Shown here: piece after piece, positions 57,167 to 64,000 of the stretch | How the letters are laid out: every line of letters starts with the position of its first letter | Numbering within the stretch: the first letter of the stretch is position 1 | NCBI RefSeq assembly: GCF_017377745.1 | Contig: NZ_JAFVMG010000010.1 | Span: forward strand, 1-64,000 | DNA length: 64,000 nucleotides | DNA from: Acetobacter suratthaniensis | GTDB lineage: Bacteria > Pseudomonadota > Alphaproteobacteria > Acetobacterales > Acetobacteraceae | Direction: 5' to 3' | Notes under the pieces: generated by a model | Seen by the model: the letters and a program-made list of their open reading frames with translations, nothing else | What the model was told of the DNA's origin: nothing | Database searches by the model: none | Made by a program: the position numbers and the translations under genes

Positions 57167-58048
57167 TTAATGTGCGGAAGGTGAGGGCTGCGCGCCTCTG
57201 GAGGAGCCGGAGGTCTGGGGGGAAGGTGTTTCCGCTGGTGCAGCTGGGGGAAGTTCGCGGATGGTCAGCCTGTCGGGCAGGCGCATGTCAATCAGCACGA
57301 CAGGGCGATCCAGCAGGCGGGTTGAAGCCTGAAAGAGGGCCAGCCTATGAATGGCCGGAGCTTCCTCGCTTTCAGGCAGGAGTACGGTTGCGCCATCGCG
57401 CAGGCTCAGGTTCCAGCGCCGGTCGCTGACGCGCACCGCAGCGGTAACGCGGCTGCGGACTTCGGGTTCCTGCAAAAGCGTGTCGATCAGCCCTGAAGCG
57501 GCCACATTGGCGCCTTCGCCAACGACCAGAGGCAGGTGCGTGAAGGCCGCTGCATCCTTGGTGCTGCCATCCTGTCCGGGCACCGGCTTGCCTTGCCGGT
57601 CTATCAGCTCAAAATGTCCATGATGCTGCCACACCGCATAGGGGGGGCGTTCAACCAGCGTTACTTCGATCTCGCCCGAAAGGTGGCGCGACACACTGGC
57701 ATGATCGACAAACGGCAGCGCGTTAAGCCGCTCACGCGCGGATGAAACGCTGAAATTGAGAATAGGCGCGCCCACCCGCGTGTTCAGGGCTTGCAGAATG
57801 GCGCTTTCGTCCGTCAGATTGGCACCAGCGATGTTGATGGCCGTTACCCGCAAGGTGTTGGTGCCCATCAGCCGGTCACGCAGGGGGGAAATCTGTTCCT
57901 GCACCGCAGGCATTTTCAGGGCGTACCAGCCACCAGCCGCCAGCCCGCCCAAAAAAACAAGCCCGCCCAGTGGCCGCAGCAGGCGCTTCTGACGCCGTAT
58001 GAACAGCTTCAGGCGCGAGGGACGATCAGGAGGCGGGGTGGCCTTCAT
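57167..58048 (-). CDS. ftsQ: Cell division protein FtsQ
   Basis: A 293-residue single-pass divisome protein. A basic N-terminus is followed by one membrane helix (GGLVFLGGLAAGGWYALKM). The periplasmic POTRA domain follows (LRVTAINIAGANLTDESAIL), then the FtsQ domain (ALPFVDHASVSRHLSGEIEV, VERPPYAVWQHHG). A Pro/Ser-rich tail ends it. The ATG overlaps the ddl stop by 4 nt. Confidence 0.93.
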   Translation of the reverse strand: MKATPPPDRPSRLKLFIRRQKRLLRPLGGLVFLGGLAAGGWYALKMPAVQEQISPLRDRLMGTNTLRVTAINIAGANLTDESAILQALNTRVGAPILNFSVSSARERLNALPFVDHASVSRHLSGEIEVTLVERPPYAVWQHHGHFELIDRQGKPVPGQDGSTKDAAAFTHLPLVVGEGANVAASGLIDTLLQEPEVRSRVTAAVRVSDRRWNLSLRDGATVLLPESEEAPAIHRLALFQASTRLLDRPVVLIDMRLPDRLTIRELPPAAPAETPSPQTSGSSRGAQPSPSAH

Positions 58049-58983
58049 TGGCGGCAGGCAGCCTGTTCCACCAGCCAGCCACAGAGTTCAGCATAGCTGA
58101 TGCCGCAATAAGCCGCCTGTTCGGGCAGGAGCGATGTGGGTGTCATGCCGGGTTGTGTGTTGACTTCGAGCAGCACAAGGCGCGGTGCGCCGGGCTGCGT
58201 GTCATCAAGCCGGAAGTCGGCGCGCGATGCGCCCGCACACCCTAGCGCACGGTGGGCTTCCACCGCGATACGCATGGCCTGTTCGGCCGTTTGCGCGTCA
58301 ATACGGGCGGGCAGTTCGTGGCGTGAGCCACCCGTGGTGTATTTGGCGGTATAGTCGTAAAAACCTTCGCCATCGCCACAGGGGGTGATGTCGGTCACGG
58401 TCAGGGCGCGATCGCCCAGAACGCCCACGGTAATCTCGCGGCCCGGAATGAAGGCTTCGGCCAGAATCTGTGGGCCATAGGCCCATTCGCGGGCAATGCG
58501 TGCACGCGCGTTCGATCCTTCACGAATGATGGACACCCCGACAGAGGAGCCTTCGCTGACCGGCTTGACCACATAGGGCGGGGGCAGCGGGTCAGCCTTG
58601 GCCAGCGTTTGCGCATCCAGCACCATGCCTTCAGCCACCGGCAGGCCCGCTGCGATAAACACCGCGCGCGCGGCCGCCTTGTCCATGGCGGTGGCCGAGG
58701 CGCGCACGCCCGAATGTGTATAGGTCAGCCCCATCCAGTCCAGTATGCCCTGTATGCACCCATCCTCACCAAAACGGCCATGCAGGGCATTGAATACGAT
58801 GTCTGGCTTCTGGGCGTTCAGGGCCGCTACCAGTGTGGCCAGATCGGTTCCGGCATCGAGTGTGGATACCTTATGCCCCAGACTGGCCAGTGCTGCGGCC
58901 ACACCCTGCCCGGAGGCAAAGCTGACTTCGCGTTCGGAGGACAGGCCGCCCATCAGAACGGTAATACGGCGGGGCGTTGTCAT
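58045..58983 (-). CDS. ddl: D-alanine--D-alanine ligase
   Basis: A 312-residue ATP-grasp enzyme making the D-Ala-D-Ala dipeptide of peptidoglycan. VLMGGLSSEREVSFASGQGV is the N-terminal signature, followed by NALHGRFGEDGCIQGILDWM, PYVVKPVSEGSSVGVSII and LEVNTQPGMTPTSLLPEQA. The start is the ATG at 58983, which overlaps murB by 4 nt like the rest of the cluster; in-frame codons to 59043 lie inside murB. Confidence 0.95.
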   Translation of the reverse strand: MTTPRRITVLMGGLSSEREVSFASGQGVAAALASLGHKVSTLDAGTDLATLVAALNAQKPDIVFNALHGRFGEDGCIQGILDWMGLTYTHSGVRASATAMDKAAARAVFIAAGLPVAEGMVLDAQTLAKADPLPPPYVVKPVSEGSSVGVSIIREGSNARARIAREWAYGPQILAEAFIPGREITVGVLGDRALTVTDITPCGDGEGFYDYTAKYTTGGSRHELPARIDAQTAEQAMRIAVEAHRALGCAGASRADFRLDDTQPGAPRLVLLEVNTQPGMTPTSLLPEQAAYCGISYAELCGWLVEQAACRQ

Positions 58984-59918
58984 TGTCCGGAAGCCTTTGT
59001 CTTGCCGAGGCGCTTGATTTCCCACTGGAGGGACACGCCGCAATGCTGGGCGACACGCGTGCGCACTTCTTCTCCCAGCCCTTCGAGGTCGGCGGCAGTA
59101 GCATCACCGAGGTTGAGCAGGAAGTTGCAGTGTTTTTCGCTGACCTGCGCCCCCCCCACGATCAGGCCACGACAGCCCGCCGCATCGACCAGTTCCCACG
59201 CCTTGCGCGAGGAGATAGCCGGATCGGGGTTGCGGAAGGTGGAGCCACCCGTGCGTGCGCGTACCGGCTGTGTGCTCTCGCGTGATGTGCGGATTTCGGC
59301 AATGCGTGCGGTAATATCGGCCGGGTTTGCGGGGGTGGCGCGTAGGCGCGCGCGGGTTACGGTCGCCCCTTCGGGTAGGCCGGAGCGGCGGTAGCCAAAA
59401 CGCAGGGCCGCATTGTCCAGCCGCAGCAGCGTGCCATCACGGGTAATGATTTCGGCCCAGTCCAGAACGCTGGCGATATCGCAGCCATAAGCACCCGCAT
59501 TCATCCGCACGGCCCCGCCGATGGAGCCGGGAATACCGCTCAGAAACTCCAGACCGCCCAGCCCGGCGGCGGCGGCCTGTTCCGCCACGGTTGCATCAAG
59601 GCAGGCGCTGCCCACGACTAGGGCGTCTTGTTCGACCTCGATGGCGGCAAAACCCCGGGCGAGGCGGATAACCAGCCCGTCTATCCCGCCATCGCGGATG
59701 ATGACGTTCGAGCACGCCCCCAGCGTGGTGACGGGCAGTTCAGGCGGCAGGCGCTGCATGATGGTGGCGAGGTCCTGCGCATCCGCTGGTTGGTACAGCC
59801 ACTCCGCATTGCCGCCCACGCGAAACCATGTCCGTGCGCCTAAAGGGGCCTGTGGTGTCAGCCGCCCCTGTGCGGGCGCAAAGGTATGGCGCACCATTTC
59901 ATCCAGTGTGGGCGTCAT
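58980..59918 (-). CDS. murB: UDP-N-acetylmuramate dehydrogenase
   Basis: A 312-residue FAD enzyme reducing UDP-GlcNAc-enolpyruvate to UDP-MurNAc. Typical parts: [58 protein letters not shown], and [10 protein letters not shown] with the proton-donating Ser, then [20 protein letters not shown]. It overlaps murC and ddl by 4 nt each, so synthesis is coupled. Confidence 0.95.
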   Translation of the reverse strand: MTPTLDEMVRHTFAPAQGRLTPQAPLGARTWFRVGGNAEWLYQPADAQDLATIMQRLPPELPVTTLGACSNVIIRDGGIDGLVIRLARGFAAIEVEQDALVVGSACLDATVAEQAAAAGLGGLEFLSGIPGSIGGAVRMNAGAYGCDIASVLDWAEIITRDGTLLRLDNAALRFGYRRSGLPEGATVTRARLRATPANPADITARIAEIRTSRESTQPVRARTGGSTFRNPDPAISSRKAWELVDAAGCRGLIVGGAQVSEKHCNFLLNLGDATAADLEGLGEEVRTRVAQHCGVSLQWEIKRLGKTKASGQ

Positions 59919-61348
59919 GCCGCACTACCGCCTTTGTGTTCGGCCTTGAGGGCCGCAAGCTGGGCAGGCAATGCCTGCGCCCAGTTGGTAATGGTACCTG
60001 CCCCGAGGCACACGACATAATCGCCGGGTTTAGCAATGGCGTTGATCATCTCGGCCAGATGCTCCGGGCTGGACAGTGGCACCACGGAGCGGTGGCCGCG
60101 TTCGCGCAGCCCTTCGATCAGGCGGTCACGGCTGACATCGGGCAGGGGGGCTTCGCCCGCCGCGTAAACATCGGCCACGATTACGGTATCGGCATCGTTC
60201 ATGCAGGTGCAGAAATCCGCAAACAGCATTTGCAGGCGCGAATAACGATGCGGCTGCATGACGGCGATAACCCGGCTGGCCCCGGCCTGCCGCGCGGCCT
60301 TGAGCACAGCGGCAATTTCAACCGGGTGGTGGCCGTAATCGTCGATCACGGTAATACCACCCGTCTCGCCTGTGCGGGTAAAGCGGCGCTTTACACCCCG
60401 GAAGCTCGCCAGCCCCGAGCGGATGACATCGTCGCTGATGTCCATTTCCGTTGCCACGGCCACGGCGGCCAGCGCGTTCTGCACGTTATGCGAACCCAGC
60501 ATAGGCAGGCGGAACGGCCCGGCTTTGCGGGTGCGGCGGGTCGCGCGGTCTGTCAGCGTGACCTCGAACGTCGCTCCCAGCTTGTCGGTAATCAGCTTTT
60601 CGGCCCGCACATCGGCCTGAGGAGAGAAACCATAGGTCACCACCCGGTGGTCAGACAGGCGCGGGATCATCTGCTGCACGGCGGGGTGGTCGATGCACAG
60701 CACGGCAAAGCCGTAAAAAGGCACGTTGGAGACAAACTGGTCGTAACCGGCCTCCATTGCCTCGGCGCTGCCCCAGTGGTCGAGATGCTCGGGGTCCATG
60801 TTGGTGACGACCGAAATGACTGAAGGCAGGCGCAGGAAAGACCCATCACTTTCATCGGCCTCAACCACCATCCAGTCGCCCTTGCCCATACGGGTATTGG
60901 TGCCATAGGCCTCGATAATGCCGCCGTTGATGACGGTAGGGTCGAGACGGGCAGCTTCCAGTACAGCGGCGATCAGCGATGTGGTGGTGGTTTTGCCATG
61001 TGTGCCACCAACCGCGATCGCCCAGCGCAGGCGCATAAGCTCGGCCAGCATTTCAGCCCGGCGCACAACCGGGATCAGCCGGGCGCGGGCAGCCATGACT
61101 TCAGGGTTATCCCGGCCAACGGCGGTGGAAATCACCACTACCTGGGCATTGCCCAGATTTTCGGCGTTATGGCCGATTGCTACGGGAATACCGGCCTCGC
61201 GCAGGCGTTTGACATTGGCGTTTTCCGCAATGTCGGAACCCTGCACGGAGTAACCCAGCAGGCGCAGCACTTCGGCAATGCCGGACATGCCAATGCCGCC
61301 GATACCGACAAAATGTATCGTGCCGATACTCAGAGGCAGCGCTCTCAT
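59915..61348 (-). CDS. murC: UDP-N-acetylmuramate--L-alanine ligase
   Basis: A 477-residue Mur ligase adding L-Ala to UDP-MurNAc. [16 protein letters not shown] binds the uridine nucleotide, [18 protein letters not shown] is the ATP loop, and [26 protein letters not shown] and [10 protein letters not shown] complete the family set. The start is the ATG at 61348, giving a 4-nt overlap with murG; a longer frame to 61408 lies within murG. Confidence 0.95.
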   Translation of the reverse strand: MRALPLSIGTIHFVGIGGIGMSGIAEVLRLLGYSVQGSDIAENANVKRLREAGIPVAIGHNAENLGNAQVVVISTAVGRDNPEVMAARARLIPVVRRAEMLAELMRLRWAIAVGGTHGKTTTTSLIAAVLEAARLDPTVINGGIIEAYGTNTRMGKGDWMVVEADESDGSFLRLPSVISVVTNMDPEHLDHWGSAEAMEAGYDQFVSNVPFYGFAVLCIDHPAVQQMIPRLSDHRVVTYGFSPQADVRAEKLITDKLGATFEVTLTDRATRRTRKAGPFRLPMLGSHNVQNALAAVAVATEMDISDDVIRSGLASFRGVKRRFTRTGETGGITVIDDYGHHPVEIAAVLKAARQAGASRVIAVMQPHRYSRLQMLFADFCTCMNDADTVIVADVYAAGEAPLPDVSRDRLIEGLRERGHRSVVPLSSPEHLAEMINAIAKPGDYVVCLGAGTITNWAQALPAQLAALKAEHKGGSAA

Positions 61349-62508
61349 GGGCTGGTTTTCTTCTCGCTGGAGGGTGTTGGGGTGCAGGAGGGAAAAGTGT
61401 GCAGACATTCTTCTACTACATTGGCCAAGAGTCTGGCCGCATCAGGGCGGGCCAGTGTCGCGGATTGGGCAGCGGCGTTGCTCAGGCTGGCAAAACCGCT
61501 GTTCGCGTCGAACAGCTCGCCCAGAAGGGCCGCAAGAGCGCGGGGGGTGAAATCGGCCTGACGGAGCATCCAGCCGGCTTCGGCATCGGTCATGGCGCGG
61601 GCGTTTTCGGTTTGCTCGTCGCTGGCCGCGATGGGGAGCGGCACCAGAACGGCAGGACGCCCCGCAGTGGTTATTTCCGCAACGGAAGAGCCACCCGCCC
61701 GCCCAATGACCAGATGGGCCGAGCGCAGGAGGTCGGGCACATCATGCAGGAAGGATTCTACCCGCGCCCGTACGCCAGCCTGCTCATAGGCCGCGCGCAC
61801 GGTGGAAATATCATCCGCGCGGGCCTGCTGGGTAATGATAAGCCGCGCCCGGATGGCTTCGGGCAGTAGCGCTACGGCGGCAGGCACCACATCGGAAAAA
61901 ACACGCGCTCCCAGAGAGCCACCCCAGACCAGCAGGGCAATATCCTCGGTGGGGGCTGTCCAGCCTTCGCCCGCCAGTGCGGCTATGGCAGGGCGTACGG
62001 GCATGCCGGTGAGCACGGTTTTATACCCAAGGGGCAACCGCGCCACAGAGGGAAAGGATGTGGCGATCACATCGGCAAACCGGGCGAGAGCGGCATTGGC
62101 TTTGCCCAGCACGGCATTGCCTTCATGGATGACAAGGGCCGGGTGCTGGCGGCCCATCATGCGCGCGCCCAGCAGCGGCGGCACAGAAGGATAGCCCCCA
62201 AAACCCACCACGACATCGGGGCGGATTTCGCGCATGAGTGCGCGTGCGCGCCATGCCCCCAGCAGCAGCGTCAGGCCCGCACGCAGCGCCCGCACGGGGC
62301 CACGCCCCGCCACGCCCGCGCCGGGCAGGATATACTGCCGGGCTTTGGCGAACACACCGCTTTCGCGCTTACCCGCGCGGGTATCTGTCATCAGCACGAG
62401 TGTATGGCCGCGTTCGGCCAGAATATCGGCCAACGCTTCCGCCGGAAAAAAATGACCGCCCGTACCGCCCGCGGCAATGACAATGGTGCGTGGAGTGCTC
62501 GACTTCAT
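61345..62508 (-). CDS. murG: Undecaprenyldiphospho-muramoylpentapeptide GlcNAc transferase
   Basis: A 387-residue GT-B glycosyltransferase making lipid II at the inner face of the membrane. The N-terminal loop is [38 protein letters not shown] and [15 protein letters not shown] follow. The UDP-GlcNAc site is in [17 protein letters not shown] and [13 protein letters not shown]. It is coupled by 4-nt overlaps to ftsW upstream and murC downstream. Confidence 0.95.
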   Translation of the reverse strand: MKSSTPRTIVIAAGGTGGHFFPAEALADILAERGHTLVLMTDTRAGKRESGVFAKARQYILPGAGVAGRGPVRALRAGLTLLLGAWRARALMREIRPDVVVGFGGYPSVPPLLGARMMGRQHPALVIHEGNAVLGKANAALARFADVIATSFPSVARLPLGYKTVLTGMPVRPAIAALAGEGWTAPTEDIALLVWGGSLGARVFSDVVPAAVALLPEAIRARLIITQQARADDISTVRAAYEQAGVRARVESFLHDVPDLLRSAHLVIGRAGGSSVAEITTAGRPAVLVPLPIAASDEQTENARAMTDAEAGWMLRQADFTPRALAALLGELFDANSGFASLSNAAAQSATLARPDAARLLANVVEECLHTFPSCTPTPSSEKKTSP

Positions 62509-63668
62509 GCTGACCGCCAGTGTCTGAGTGTGGCCACAAACCCGCCATCGCTGTTTACGTCACCAGCCTGATGGCGAGTGAGCGCCAGCACCATTCCGAT
62601 AGCCAGAGCTACGGACATGGCGGATGAACCACCATAGGAAATGAATGGCAGTGTCATGCCCTTGGTGGGGATAAGATGCAAGGAAGAAGCCATGTTGACA
62701 AAAGCCTGAAGGCCGAACCCCGTCACCAGCCCTGCTGTCGCGACAATGACAAACGGATCATTCTCGCGCATCAGGCGCAGCAGGGTGCGCACGACAATCA
62801 TCGCGAACACGATGATGATGAGCAGGCATACAACCAGACCATATTCCTCGCCCGCCACCGCAAAAACAAAGTCCGCATGGGCATCGGGCAGCAGGTCTTT
62901 TACCCGGCCTTCGCCCGGCCCGCGGCCCAGCAGGCCACCATTGCCAAAGGCGCGCATGGCAGTGTCGATCTGGTAATGGTCGCCCACATCGGGGTGCAGA
63001 AAGCGCTCAACACGTGAGCGGACATGCGGGAAAACAAAAAAGGCCGCAACGCCGCCGCCCATCATCAGGCCAACACCCGCACCCACCAGCGCCAGAGGCA
63101 GGCCATTGACAAAAAGCTGGGCGAGAAACACGGCGGTAATCACGCTCAGCATCCCGATATCGGGTTGGGACTTCAGCAGCAGGGCAATCAGAACATAGAG
63201 CCCGCCCGCAATAACCGTGCCCGGCAGCGGGCCTATGCTGCGTGGTCGGGTCAGCAGCCAGCCTGTCACCACAGCAAAGCAGGGTTTGAGGAATTCGGAG
63301 GGCTGGAGCGACATCAGGGGCAGGGCGATCCAGCGCCGTGCGCCCTTGATTTCCACGCCGTGCACAAGGGTGAGCACGGTTGCCCCGAGCATAAGCCCCC
63401 CGCCAATAGCCGAAAGCAGCAGCACGGTGCGGCGTTGCAGGGTGGAAATGCTAAAGACGATCAGCCCCGCAATGGTCAGGAACACCACCTGTTTGAGAAT
63501 GAACATGTTGCGCGATGCGCCGATACGCACCGCCACAGCCGGGCTGGCCGCCAGCATAAGAATATAGCCAAAGCCAATCAGGATGAAGGCGCAGATCAGG
63601 GTCGTACGATCCACATTGCGCCACCACCGGGCAAAGGGCGAATCATCAAGGCGGGATGAGCCAGACAT
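62505..63668 (-). CDS. ftsW: Peptidoglycan glycosyltransferase FtsW
   Basis: A 387-residue SEDS-family polytopic membrane enzyme that polymerises septal glycan. It has about ten membrane segments. Signature parts are GARRWIALPLMSLQPSEFLK, the periplasmic loop with FGNGGLLGRGPGEG, the HADFVFAVAGEEYGL stretch, and LIPTKGMTLPFISYGGSSAM near the end. Its ATG overlaps the murD stop by one base. Confidence 0.95.
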   Translation of the reverse strand: MSGSSRLDDSPFARWWRNVDRTTLICAFILIGFGYILMLAASPAVAVRIGASRNMFILKQVVFLTIAGLIVFSISTLQRRTVLLLSAIGGGLMLGATVLTLVHGVEIKGARRWIALPLMSLQPSEFLKPCFAVVTGWLLTRPRSIGPLPGTVIAGGLYVLIALLLKSQPDIGMLSVITAVFLAQLFVNGLPLALVGAGVGLMMGGGVAAFFVFPHVRSRVERFLHPDVGDHYQIDTAMRAFGNGGLLGRGPGEGRVKDLLPDAHADFVFAVAGEEYGLVVCLLIIIVFAMIVVRTLLRLMRENDPFVIVATAGLVTGFGLQAFVNMASSLHLIPTKGMTLPFISYGGSSAMSVALAIGMVLALTRHQAGDVNSDGGFVATLRHWRSA

Positions 63669-64000
63669 TATGGCGTGTCCTGTGTGGCATGCAGGTCTGG
63701 TGCCTGCGCCAGAGCGGCAAAGCGCTGACCGCGCGCCTCAAAACCGGAAAACTGGTCAAAACTGGCGCAGGCGGGAGAGAGCAGGACAACGGGGGTCCGG
63801 GTTGCCAGCGCTGTGGCGTAGGCTTCGGGTACGGCGCGTTCCAGCGTTTCGCACAGCGTATAGGCCACGCCATGTGCATCGAGTGTGCGTGACAGGGCTT
63901 GAGCATCCTGCCCGATCAGGAACGCATGGCGTATCCGCCCGAATAAAGGGGCCAGCGGCTCTATGCCACCGGCCTTGGCAACGCCTCCGGCAATCCAGAT
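63668..64000 (-). CDS. murD: UDP-N-acetylmuramoylalanine--D-glutamate ligase, C-terminal part (5' end outside window)
   Basis: The last 110 residues of MurD, which adds D-glutamate to UDP-MurNAc-L-Ala. The frame is open to the window edge. [16 protein letters not shown] and [20 protein letters not shown] are diagnostic of the MurD C-terminal domain; the latter positions the substrate. It is the first dcw gene visible in transcription order and overlaps ftsW by one base (TAATG). Confidence 0.93.
   Translation of the reverse strand: MWIAGGVAKAGGIEPLAPLFGRIRHAFLIGQDAQALSRTLDAHGVAYTLCETLERAVPEAYATALATRTPVVLLSPACASFDQFSGFEARGQRFAALAQAPDLHATQDTP

Overview
This window is bacterial chromosome with dense, high-GC genes. 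Gene content points to an alphaproteobacterial acetic acid bacterium (Acetobacteraceae, Acetobacter-like): class II DAHP synthase, pyruvate phosphate dikinase beside its regulatory protein, an ELM1-family protein, and a long dcw cluster followed by lpxC, bamD, recN and ligA. The family-level assignment is inference from protein character, not from a database search. I see no rRNA, tRNA, CRISPR array, intact insertion sequence or prophage.

Layout. 1-420 is the 3' end of glyA with its terminator. 436-1366 is a scar holding a broken serine recombinase and a broken, internally deleted GGDEF-EAL gene. It is followed by a soluble chemoreceptor with a possible globin-type sensor (1424-2896), a LysR regulator, and a nickel/iron pair of YqjI type (regulator plus ferric-chelate reductase) behind a perfect 15-bp inverted repeat. 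arfB follows. 6091-15761 is a one-directional block of eight catabolic-looking genes: a zinc acylase, a DUF1028 protein, a flavin monooxygenase, an aldehyde dehydrogenase, a Rid protein lacking the catalytic arginine, an NCS1 permease, a GMC oxidoreductase and an ArgE-like deacylase. Together they look like an uptake-and-degradation route for an unidentified nitrogenous compound.

15937-25826 is housekeeping: a DEAD-box-type helicase with a DEGD motif II, an ELM1-like protein, serB, miaA, ilvB-ilvN-ilvC ending in a strong terminator, and a photolyase. 25834-36532 is a metal region. It has a CsoR copper sensor, a FecI-FecR-TonB receptor iron-uptake set with a Fur-like box, and a copper-resistance island (copB, multicopper oxidase, a Met/His-rich exported protein, and the divergent copper ATPase copA). 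A CsoR-type operator sits in the divergent promoter, so sensor, operator and targets lie in one window.

36556-49856 holds the NAD salvage genes pncA and pncB around gltX, then class II DAHP synthase, small exported hypothetical proteins, a YigZ protein, the PPDK regulator and ppdK, and ligA. 49853-64000, all on the minus strand, runs in transcription order murD-ftsW-murG-murC-murB-ddl-ftsQ-ftsA-ftsZ-lpxC-bamD-recN-ligA. Most of the mur/fts junctions overlap by 1 or 4 nt, so peptidoglycan precursor synthesis and divisome assembly are translated as one coupled unit.
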